From assembly GCA_026387055.1 (NCBI GenBank), contig JAPLML010000477.1, forward strand, positions 1-8,122: a stretch of 8,122 bases of DNA, written 5' to 3'. Position 1 is the stretch's first letter. Each line of letters starts with the position of its first letter. The notes beneath the pieces are model-generated. The model worked only from the letters and a program-made list of their open reading frames with translations. It was not told where the DNA came from and did not search any database. Positions 1 to 5,256 of this stretch are shown here, piece by piece. The translations under genes were made by a program, and so were the position numbers. The DNA is from Planctomycetota bacterium (GTDB lineage Bacteria; Planctomycetota; Phycisphaerae; FEN-1346).

Positions 1-167
1 TATGGCGATCCCATGATGTCCATGAACTGCGGATCGATCACCCATCCGCCGAGGTCCGAGAAGCCCTCGGCCTCGACCAGGATCTCGGCGCCAAGGGCCG
101 GCCGGCACGCACTGAGTGCGAAGGCAGACAGCAGTGGTATGATGACGCTGGCCGCAACCATCTTCAT
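1..167 (-). CDS. N-terminus of exported protein, possibly FAD-dependent oxidoreductase-like (partial)
   Basis: The reverse strand starts with ATG at 167 and stays open to the window edge, giving 55 complete codons. The start is supported by AGGAG seven bases upstream; a second in-frame ATG lies two codons later. The N-terminus is a signal peptide: MKMVAASVIIPLLSAFALSA, then C21. LSAC at residues 18-21 fits a lipobox, so it may be a lipoprotein. Cleavage by signal peptidase I near residue 27 (ALGA, then E) is an alternative. The mature part begins EILVEAEGFSDLGGWVIDPQ and continues FMDIMGSP. From memory, this EAE-F-GGW-D-QFMD-MGSPY pattern starts exported proteins annotated as FAD-dependent oxidoreductases in planctomycetes and Bacteroidetes. 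No FAD-binding motif lies inside the window, so the function rests on that resemblance alone. It is divergent from the gene at 412. Confidence 0.6.
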   Translation of the reverse strand, partial: MKMVAASVIIPLLSAFALSACRPALGAEILVEAEGFSDLGGWVIDPQFMDIMGSP

Positions 168-205
168 GCCTTGTCTCCTGCTCTCGGCGGCACGCCGCCG
201 CGGGC

Positions 206-240
206 ATTATATGGGGAATCGGCGCCGTGCGGAATATCAA
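206..240 (-). promoter_or_regulatory. Candidate promoter of the left-edge exported gene
   Basis: On the minus strand a perfect TATAAT lies at 211-206, about 40 bases upstream of the ATG at 167. TTGATA (5 of 6 to the -35 consensus) is at 240-235, but the 23-base spacer is longer than the usual 16-18, so the -35 assignment is doubtful. A GC-only inverted repeat, CGGCGG at 185-190 and CCGCCG at 195-200, would fall at the start of the leader. The -10 stands out as AT-rich in GC-rich DNA. Confidence 0.4.
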
Positions 241-303
241 GACCCGCCGGACGAAGCTGGCCAGGGCAGCGCCCCGGCGCCCCGCTCGTCACACGGCCGA
301 GAT

Positions 304-322
304 GCCGGGGCGTTGCCCCGGC
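304..322. other. Hairpin in the divergent intergenic region
   Basis: GCCGGGGC (304-311) and GCCCCGGC (315-322) form a perfect 8-bp stem with a GTT loop. It lies in the 244-base gap between the divergent genes starting at 167 and 412, with no T-run on either side. It could be an operator, a leader structure or chance in GC-rich DNA. Apart from the TATAAT and the 185-200 inverted repeat described separately, I see nothing else convincing in 168-411; the TATAAA at 364-369 has no good -35 partner. Confidence 0.35.
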
Positions 323-411
323 CTGCGAACGGAAACGCCGGAACATTCGCCCGCGACAAGCGTATAAATCCAGTAGGCGAAGGTCACCAAGGGTGTCTTG
401 AGGAACAGGTC

Positions 412-1638
412 ATGCGCGGTCTTGGAAACCCTACCGATCGCTGGCGCACCGTTGCCCTGCCCATCGTGTCGCTTGTGGCCCTGGCGGCATGGGCGGCGCC
501 CGCACTGGCCGACCGCGTCGTGACCAAGTCGGGCGACGCCTTCACGGGCACCATCATCGAGGAGGATGCCGCGAAGGTCGTGCTCAAGACCGTCAGCGGG
601 ACGATGACGATCCCGCGCGACTCGATCAAGTCGGTGGAGAAAGCCGGCGTCGTTGCCGCCCCCCCGGCCCCCGCCGGCGAAACCAAGCCCGTGCCGAGCA
701 CGCCCACCGCCACCATCACCCCGGCGACGATCGAGCCCGGCAAGGCCGCCGAGGCCCTCGCGGCCGCCAAGGCGGCCCTTGCGGCGGGTCAGTGGGTCAA
801 GGCGGGCGGCCTGCTCGAGGGGCTGGCGGCGCTCGACGAGAAGGCCATCTCGGCCGACGATCGCATGGCCTCCACCGGGGCACTCGTGACCTGCTATCTC
901 CAAGTCAAGGACGCCCAGGGGGCCGCCAGGGCCCTCACGCGCCGGGCCCAACTGGCCGCCGATCCCAATGACAAGAAACGCCTGCTGGCGGCGGCGGAAG
1001 CCCTGCGGACCACCAGCAGCGTCGAAATCGACGGCAAGACTGCCACGCGCTACGAGGAGGCGGTCGAGGCCGGCATGGCCTGGAAGGCGGGACAGGTCCT
1101 GGCCGACGCCAAGGACTTCGCCTCCAAGGCCCAGCGCCTCAACGAACTGGCCCAGCTCGAGAAGGCTGCCGACGTCGCCATCAAGAGACTCGCGGAGGCC
1201 GACGTGTTCGTCCCCGCCTACAGCGCGGCCCATCGGCAGGACGTCGTCGAGGTCCTTCTCCAGAACATCCTGAACGGCGCCAACTCGGCCGTCGAGCACT
1301 GCGAGAAGGTGCGGCCGGAACTGACGGCCACGCGGCTTACGAGCATCGTCAGCAAGGCCGCCGCCAAGCAGTGGAACGACAAGGCCATCGTCTACCTGGC
1401 GAAACGCCAGGCCGCGGAGGACGCCCTCAAGAACCTCAAGCCCCTGACGACGAAGTTCGAGGCCGTCGAGCTCCTTACCCGCAACGCCGCGACCCTCACC
1501 AAGCTCATGGCCCAACTCGACGACTACCAGTACTACCCCGAGGGCACGAGCGCCTATCCGCCCGGATACTACGGCTACTACGGCACGGTGCCCCCAACCA
1601 CCACCCGGCTGAAGATCAAGCTGCGGCAGTTCAACTAA
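412..1638 (+). CDS. Exported protein: Sm-like small beta-barrel, proline linker, helical repeats and Tyr-rich tail; function unknown
   Basis: This encodes 408 residues. ATG at 412 is chosen because AGGA lies seven bases upstream and a clear signal peptide follows: charged start, hydrophobic VALPIVSLVALAAWAAPALA, cleavage after A33. The open frame reaches back to 13, but that part is not protein-like. Residues 34-78 look like a short five-stranded barrel of Sm-like type: VVTKSGDAFTGTIIEEDAAK, then a second half ending TMTIPRDSIKSVE. This is the 'gene-product-of-unknown-function' barrel often seen at the start of planctomycete exported proteins. A Pro/Thr/Ala linker covers about 79-110. An Ala-rich all-helical region covers about 111-370, TPR-like in spacing but without a clean consensus. 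The tail (372-408) is rich in Tyr, Gly and Pro and ends in basic RLKIKLRQFN. Location is probably periplasmic or cell-surface. It appears to be transcribed alone; the next gene is convergent. Confidence 0.8.
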   Translation: MRGLGNPTDRWRTVALPIVSLVALAAWAAPALADRVVTKSGDAFTGTIIEEDAAKVVLKTVSGTMTIPRDSIKSVEKAGVVAAPPAPAGETKPVPSTPTATITPATIEPGKAAEALAAAKAALAAGQWVKAGGLLEGLAALDEKAISADDRMASTGALVTCYLQVKDAQGAARALTRRAQLAADPNDKKRLLAAAEALRTTSSVEIDGKTATRYEEAVEAGMAWKAGQVLADAKDFASKAQRLNELAQLEKAADVAIKRLAEADVFVPAYSAAHRQDVVEVLLQNILNGANSAVEHCEKVRPELTATRLTSIVSKAAAKQWNDKAIVYLAKRQAAEDALKNLKPLTTKFEAVELLTRNAATLTKLMAQLDDYQYYPEGTSAYPPGYYGYYGTVPPTTTRLKIKLRQFN

Positions 1639-1673
1639 CGTTCATGCCGAACGCCGCGCGCCGCCAAAACACG

Positions 1674-1691
1674 CGCCCAGCAAGCTGGGCG
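1674..1691 (+). terminator. Terminator-like hairpin after the beta-barrel/helical-repeat gene
   Basis: CGCCCAGC (1674-1681), AA, GCTGGGCG (1684-1691) is a perfect 8-bp inverted repeat 36 bases past the stop codon at 1638. It sits between two convergent genes. It may act as a bidirectional stop, but no T-run follows on either side, so a canonical Rho-independent terminator is not shown. Confidence 0.35.
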
Positions 1692-1723
1692 GCTAAAGGG
1701 CAATTCCCCTGTCGTTCGTCGTT

Positions 1724-1759
1724 CAATCCGCAATCCGCAATCCGCAATCCGCAATTCCG
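1724..1759. repeat. CAATCCG tandem array
   Basis: Four exact tandem copies of the 7-mer CAATCCG (1724-1751) are followed by an imperfect CAATTCCG (1752-1759). On the other strand the unit reads CGGATTG. The array ends two bases from the MFS stop codon (1764-1762). Heptamer arrays of this kind are common intergenic repeats in many environmental genomes; no gene is present in it. Confidence 0.85.
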
Positions 1760-1761
1760 TT

Positions 1762-3174
1762 CTACGGCCCCGTCTCCGGCGGCGTGGCGGAGGGGCGGGC
1801 GAGGCGCTGGGCGGCCAGCCCCGTCTCGGGCCGGACTCGCAGGGCGGCGAAGAGGTAGAGGAACCCCCCGCCCACGATCGCCACGAAAAGCGTGGTCACG
1901 CCGAAATGGCCCGCCACCACCGCCGCGAGCATCGGCAGCAGTGTCAGCGGGCTCGTCACCGTATTGAGGAAGCCGATGTACGAGAGCCGCCGCCGCGGCG
2001 GCGCGCGGCCGATCAGAAACCGGTTCCCCCCGATGATGCTCCCCTGGTAGGCGGCCCCGATCATCGCCCGCGCCAGCAGGTAGACCGTCAGGGGCAGGTC
2101 CAGAACCGCCTGCGAGCCGGGGATCGGCATGGCGAATCCGCGGGGAAGCATTGGCGCCAGAAGCGCCAGCGCCGGCGCGAGTACGAAACACACACCCGTC
2201 CAGACCAGGCACGCCCGATCGCCGTAGCGGTCCACCATCCAGCCCCACAGGGCGCTGGAGACGACGCGGCTGAGCTTGAACGTAGCCACCAGCACGCCGC
2301 CCAGGACGGCCACGCCCGCCACATCGCCGGCGGTCCGCAACTTCTGTTCGCCGTAGGGAATGAAGAAGGCCATAGCCAGGTCGTTCACGCGGAACGCCAC
2401 GCGCAGCCAGAAGTACGAGCGGTAGTCGGAGTTTCGCTTCAGCCACCGCCAGCCGCGGATCAGCGATTCGCAGAACGTCGTCCGGCGCTTGGCCCGCGGT
2501 CCTTCTTCCTCATGGCACAGGATGAGGAAGACCATCGCGACCAGCGTCAGGGAACTCCCGATCACGCCCAGCAGGAAGTAGTTCGAGGCCATCGCGGCGT
2601 TGCCGCCCGCCGGCCCGCCCCGGTTGAGGATCGGCTGCACCACGATCAGGCCCGCCACGAACGACAGGGCGCCGCCAAGGAACTCGCGCGTCCCCAGGAA
2701 CCAGCCGATGCGGTCCAACTGGATCATGCGGCCGAACATGTCGAGCGTGATGACATGCCCCGCCCCCATACACACCGCGATGATGAGGAATGCAAAGAAG
2801 AACAGGGCCATCGTCAGTGCGTTGACCTGGTGGGCCATCAGCCAGATGGCGGTCACCAGGAGGGCCGCCCCGATGCCGCGCAGCACCGTCAGGCCGGCGT
2901 AGAACGGCCGCTTGTAGGGGCGGTGCTCCAGGTGGCTGGAGACGAAAAGCTGCGGCAGGAGCGACCCGCCCTTGTTGATGATCGAGAGCACCGCCACCAG
3001 GAAGAACGCCCACTGGTCGCCGAACGCCGGCCGCGAAAGGGTGAACACCAGACCCGTGAGGATCAGGTCGGGATGGACGAAGTCGTACGCCGCCGTGCCG
3101 AGCGTTCCGTTGAGGACGCCGAGCACGTAGTTCCGCCGGGACGGGGGGGCAGCGGTCTCCACGACTTCGGACAT
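1762..3174 (-). CDS. Major facilitator superfamily transporter
   Basis: This encodes 470 residues with about 12 hydrophobic segments. Examples are near 55-65, 97-114, 119-138, 165-180, 200-220, 286-308, 322-342, 361-378, 403-421 and 424-446. An MFS signature A-like loop, GWMVDRYGDR, lies at 311-320, after the central loop of the second half. A PQLFVSSHLEHRPYKRP loop (74-90) takes the equivalent place in the first half. A charged central loop (221-250, HEEEGPRAKRR) links the halves. Length and layout suit an MFS protein; the substrate cannot be told. The ATG at 3174 is chosen because the upstream part of the frame (to 3324) only translates the palindrome at 3246-3323. No good Shine-Dalgarno is visible. 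A weak TGGACG, 17 bases, TACATT pair upstream could be its promoter. It is probably its own transcription unit. Confidence 0.82.
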   Translation of the reverse strand: MSEVVETAAPPSRRNYVLGVLNGTLGTAAYDFVHPDLILTGLVFTLSRPAFGDQWAFFLVAVLSIINKGGSLLPQLFVSSHLEHRPYKRPFYAGLTVLRGIGAALLVTAIWLMAHQVNALTMALFFFAFLIIAVCMGAGHVITLDMFGRMIQLDRIGWFLGTREFLGGALSFVAGLIVVQPILNRGGPAGGNAAMASNYFLLGVIGSSLTLVAMVFLILCHEEEGPRAKRRTTFCESLIRGWRWLKRNSDYRSYFWLRVAFRVNDLAMAFFIPYGEQKLRTAGDVAGVAVLGGVLVATFKLSRVVSSALWGWMVDRYGDRACLVWTGVCFVLAPALALLAPMLPRGFAMPIPGSQAVLDLPLTVYLLARAMIGAAYQGSIIGGNRFLIGRAPPRRRLSYIGFLNTVTSPLTLLPMLAAVVAGHFGVTTLFVAIVGGGFLYLFAALRVRPETGLAAQRLARPSATPPETGP

Positions 3175-3245
3175 AGCGCGTAAATGTACACCCGCCGGCC
3201 GCGGGCGTCCAGCCCCAAAAGCTGCATTTAGCGTACCCCGGCAGG

Positions 3246-3323
3246 TGTGGCACGGCCGGCTTGTCCGGCCGTGGCAGAGCGCTGGCCACATTCCCCACGG
3301 CCGGACAAGCCGGCCGTGCCACA
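3246..3323. repeat. Compound palindrome: 29-bp perfect inverted repeat whose arms are themselves hairpins
   Basis: The left arm 3246-3274 and right arm 3295-3323 are perfect reverse complements over 29 bp, separated by 20 bases. Each arm also folds on itself: CACGGCCGG, 5-base loop, CCGGCCGTG. The loop is CTTGT on the left and ACAAG on the right, which shows the copies are inverted. The element fills most of the gap between the stop of the duplicated secreted gene (3328) and the MFS start (3174). It could stop transcription of the former, though there is no T-run. It resembles REP/BIME-type intergenic palindromes in design. Confidence 0.85.
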
Positions 3324-3327
3324 ACTG

Positions 3328-4371
3328 CTATCGGGACAATGGCACACTCGATAAACACATACGAACAACCACGGTCGCCACGGCCCGCCGAGGCGGGCCG
3401 TGGCGCGTGAACGGCGCTATGCCCTGCGGGCGGCTGTCCTCGCGGGGCCGGCGGACGCCCTTCGCCGCCCCCTGCGACGGGGTCTGCTCGCACCACGAGT
3501 AAGAGAGCTCGGTGGTGAAGTCCGTGGCCGCGAAGGGCGCCTGGCCCTGGATCGACATCATGAAGCTGAGCGACTCGCCGGGGGCGATCTCGCCGGGCGA
3601 ACTGCCGACGCCGCCGATCAGGGCCACGTCGAAGCTGCCGAACGGCGCCGCCGGGTTCCCGTCCTCCTGGAACCGCAGCGTCCACGCCGAGGGCTCGACC
3701 AGCCTGAGGCCCGTCACGTTCTCGGTGGCGTTGAAGTAGAGGCCGCTGATGTAACAGGCGAGCGGGTCCTCCTCCGGCACGTTGACGCCGTTTCCGCCGT
3801 TTCCGCGGCTGTTGCCGCGGGCGCTATCATCGCAAGGGCCGCGGATGAACTTCGCCGCCGCCAGGGACTTGATCTGCCCGCCCCAGGTATGCGACATTTC
3901 GGTGGTGAAGTCCGTATCCGCAAAGGGCTCCTGGCCCTGGATCGACAGCAGGAAGGTGAGCGACTCGCCCGGGGCGATTTCGTACGGGGAATCGCCGACC
4001 CCGCCGAGCAGGGCCACGTCGAACGTGCCGAACGGCGCCGCCTTGTCCTCGTCCTCACCGGAATTGAGCGTCCACCCCGAAGGTCCCATGAGCGTCAGCC
4101 GCTCGACGTTGTCCGCGGCGTTGAAGAAGATCCCGTTGACATAGTAGGCGTGCGGAACCTCGGTCTGGTTCGACGCCGTGAGCGTCAGCCTGTTGCCGGA
4201 AACGTCGAAGGCAAGAAGGGCCTTCAGGTACTCTGCCGGCGTCGAGTCGCTGGAGCTCTCACTGAGGGCCAGGAAGGCCGAGCCCTCCGCGGGCGCGGCC
4301 CCGAGGATCAGCCACCCGCCCATCACGCACGCCACCGCCACAGCCACAAGGAGCTTCTTGGCCTTCGTCAC
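3328..4371 (-). CDS. Secreted protein with two tandem PEP-CTERM-associated-type domains, no sorting anchor
   Basis: This encodes 347 residues from a GTG at 4371. The start is fixed by AAGGGG seven bases upstream and by the signal peptide that begins there: TKAKKLLVAVAVACVMGGW, then LILGAAPA, with cleavage near A28. Two similar domains follow, offset by exactly 130 residues (about 75-180 and 205-310). Each has (Y/C)Y(V/I)(N/S)G-FNA, then a W-T-L strand, then AAPFG(T/S)FDVAL(L/I)GGVG, EIAPGESL(T/S)F, SIQGQ and TDFTTE. This FDVAL-G-IAPGES-F pattern is typical, in my recollection, of beta-sandwich domains in PEP-CTERM/exosortase-sorted secreted proteins. No PEP motif, transmembrane helix or Arg cluster of that signal is present. 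The C-terminus instead reads through a palindromic repeat (TRHGPPRRAVA) and ends MCLSSVPLSR. A Gly/Asn/Arg-rich linker (about 184-198) joins the domains. The function is unknown. The 3' end may have been altered by repeat insertion. Confidence 0.75.
   Translation of the reverse strand: MTKAKKLLVAVAVACVMGGWLILGAAPAEGSAFLALSESSSDSTPAEYLKALLAFDVSGNRLTLTASNQTEVPHAYYVNGIFFNAADNVERLTLMGPSGWTLNSGEDEDKAAPFGTFDVALLGGVGDSPYEIAPGESLTFLLSIQGQEPFADTDFTTEMSHTWGGQIKSLAAAKFIRGPCDDSARGNSRGNGGNGVNVPEEDPLACYISGLYFNATENVTGLRLVEPSAWTLRFQEDGNPAAPFGSFDVALIGGVGSSPGEIAPGESLSFMMSIQGQAPFAATDFTTELSYSWCEQTPSQGAAKGVRRPREDSRPQGIAPFTRHGPPRRAVATVVVRMCLSSVPLSR
3377..3404. repeat. 13-bp-arm palindrome inside the 3' end of the secreted-protein gene
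   Basis: GCCACGGCCCGCC (3377-3389), GA, GGCGGGCCGTGGC (3392-3404) is a perfect inverted repeat with 13-bp arms. It shares the CCACGGCC/GGCCGTGG ends with the compound palindrome 53 bases away, so the two are probably members of one repeat family with different centres. It lies within codons of the gene at 3328-4371. Confidence 0.8.
3511..4042 (-). repeat. Internal direct repeat (two 142-bp units) in the secreted-protein gene
   Basis: Bases 3511-3652 and 3901-4042 align without gaps at an offset of 390 bases. By my count 123 of 142 positions match (about 87%). They encode the FDVAL to TDFTTE core of each domain. Similarity is weaker outside this core (for example around FNA), which suggests either domain duplication with a conserved core or later gene conversion of the core. 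Confidence 0.85.
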
Positions 4372-4378
4372 TTCCGGT

Positions 4379-4384
4379 CCCCTT
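4379..4384 (-). promoter_or_regulatory. Ribosome binding site deciding the GTG start at 4371
   Basis: AAGGGG on the minus strand lies seven bases from the GTG. No ATG in this frame sits nearby with both a ribosome site and a signal peptide. The frame is open to 4725, but the upstream part does not look like protein. Confidence 0.55.
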
Positions 4385-4504
4385 CTATAGAGCCCGCCCG
4401 CGTCGCGGACATGGAGTAGCTCCCACCCTCTGGAGGCACTCCCAGCGGCGCTACCGAAGGTTAAGCCTACGGATGCAGGGAAGAAGTCAACCCGGGAGGG
4501 CCGA

Positions 4505-4536
4505 AATCGCCTCTGGCGCCAGCGCCAGGGGCGATT
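4505..4536 (-). terminator. 14-bp hairpin downstream of acpS
   Basis: AATCGCCTCTGGCG (4505-4518) pairs with CGCCAGGGGCGATT (4523-4536) around a CCAG loop: 14 pairs, one of them G-T. It is the main structure in the 274-base gap between acpS (ends 4646) and the secreted-protein gene (starts 4371). It may end acpS transcription about 110 bases past its stop. There is no proper T-run, so the role is uncertain. The T-run at 4580-4584 has no stem before it. No gene is evident in the gap. Confidence 0.35.
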
Positions 4537-4645
4537 GGGAGACAGGCGGCCGTGCACAACACACTTCCGTTCCTGGGGGTTTTTCGGGAAAGGAGCAAGG
4601 TCGCGGAGAATGAAGAATGTTGAGAGCGCTGCGGAGGGCCGGCGA

Positions 4646-5029
4646 TCACAGCCGCTCGGCAATGGCCGAGGCGATGGCCAGGTCTTCCGTGTGCGTAATG
4701 GTGATATGCCAATGGGTGATGCCAAGCGCGCGGGCCTTCTCGTCCGTCGTGCCGTGAAGGACGACGCAGGGCTTGCCGGAGGGCTCGTTCAGGATCTCGA
4801 TGCCCTTGAACGCCACGCCCTCGCGCCACCCCGTGCCGAGGGCCTTCATCACGGCCTCCTTGGCCGCCAAGCGCCCGGCCAGGGTCTCCTCGAACCCCTT
4901 CTTGCGGCGCCGCGCGTCCTCGACCTCGGCCGCCGAGAAAGTCCGGTTCAGGAAATGGTCGCCGTGGTCGCGGATCATCCGCCGGATCCGCTCCACCCCG
5001 CACAGGTCGATGCCGTGGCCGATTACCAT
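4646..5029 (-). CDS. acpS: Holo-[acyl-carrier-protein] synthase
   Basis: This encodes 127 residues, the usual AcpS size. AcpS transfers the 4'-phosphopantetheine arm from coenzyme A to the conserved serine of apo-acyl carrier protein in the cytoplasm, switching on fatty-acid synthesis. The family motifs are all present. The N-terminal strand VIGHGIDLCGVERI carries metal-binding D8. The second signature, LAGRLAAKEAVMKALGTG (50-67), carries E58 and K62. The C-terminal HITITHTEDLAIASAIAE (108-125) matches the family's H-(V/I)-(S/T)-(I/L)-(S/T)-H strand. The ATG at 5029 gives the standard N-terminus; a GTG at 5059 in the same frame would add ten residues not expected in the family. No Shine-Dalgarno is visible, and a promoter-like pair ends six bases upstream. 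No acpP, fab or pdxJ neighbour is present, so it appears to stand alone. Confidence 0.93.
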   Translation of the reverse strand: MVIGHGIDLCGVERIRRMIRDHGDHFLNRTFSAAEVEDARRRKKGFEETLAGRLAAKEAVMKALGTGWREGVAFKGIEILNEPSGKPCVVLHGTTDEKARALGITHWHITITHTEDLAIASAIAERL

Positions 5030-5035
5030 GCACTC

Positions 5036-5064
5036 AAGATACGCCGCCCGGGGGAACACGCCAA
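5036..5064 (-). promoter_or_regulatory. Candidate acpS promoter, possibly giving a leaderless transcript
   Basis: On the minus strand TTGGCG (5064-5059) and TATCTT (5041-5036) are separated by exactly 17 bases, each matching 4 of 6 consensus bases. The -10 ends six bases before the ATG, so transcription would start at or next to the start codon. This agrees with the missing Shine-Dalgarno but remains a weak match. Confidence 0.35.
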
Positions 5065-5095
5065 GTGAATTTGGGAGGTGTTACCGCTGGATAGA

Positions 5096-5182
5096 GAGTG
5101 CCGGAGTGCCGGAGTGCCTGAGTGCCTGAGTGCCTGAGAAACAGCAAAGCCACGGCGCGCCTTTACTCCGGCACTCAGGCAC
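5096..5182. mobile_element. Short inverted pair of GAGTGCC(T/G) arrays, likely gene-less derivative of the 6240-6770 element
   Basis: Five tandem 8-base units (GAGTGCCG twice, GAGTGCCT three times) plus GAG occupy 5096-5138. After 26 bases, about two units occur in the opposite orientation (5165-5182; reverse strand GTGCCTGAGTGCCGGAGT). The bases just inside the left array, GAGAAACAGCAAAGCCACG, resemble those just inside the right array of the larger element read on the minus strand, GAGGAACGGCAAACACG. The element sits between the divergent acpS and URO-D-family genes. It has no coding capacity of its own. Confidence 0.6.
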
Positions 5183-5199
5183 TTTGCCGACTGCTGCGG

Positions 5200-5228
5200 T
5201 TGCGTCGAAACAGGCGAAGGCGTAAACT
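5200..5228 (+). promoter_or_regulatory. Weak candidate promoter of the URO-D-family gene
   Basis: TTGCGT (5200-5205) and TAAACT (5223-5228) are 17 bases apart, matching 3 and 4 of 6 consensus bases. The pair lies between the repeat element and the ribosome site of the gene at 5257. The spacing is good but the boxes are weak. Confidence 0.28.
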
Positions 5229-5256
5229 GTGCGGTGCACCACGGAAAGGAGATGCA

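Noticed and set aside
13..411. N-terminal extension of the gene at 412
   Set aside because: The frame is open by lack of stops only. It overlaps the divergent exported gene, and the signal peptide and ribosome site both point to 412.
289..1515. 408-residue open frame on the minus strand
   Set aside because: It lies antisense to the exported beta-barrel protein in GC-rich DNA, is Gly/Arg-rich without domains or signal peptide, and has no ribosome site.
1906..3183. 425-residue open frame on the plus strand
   Set aside because: It mirrors the MFS gene; the product is Arg/His/Gln-rich and low in complexity, while the minus strand gives a clean 12-segment membrane protein.
3400..4419. 339-residue open frame on the plus strand
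   Set aside because: It is antisense to the secreted duplicated protein; its own repeats are only the mirror of that gene's duplication.
4570..4590. Rho-independent terminator on the plus strand ending in the T-run at 4580-4584
   Set aside because: No stem precedes the T-run and no plus-strand gene ends nearby.
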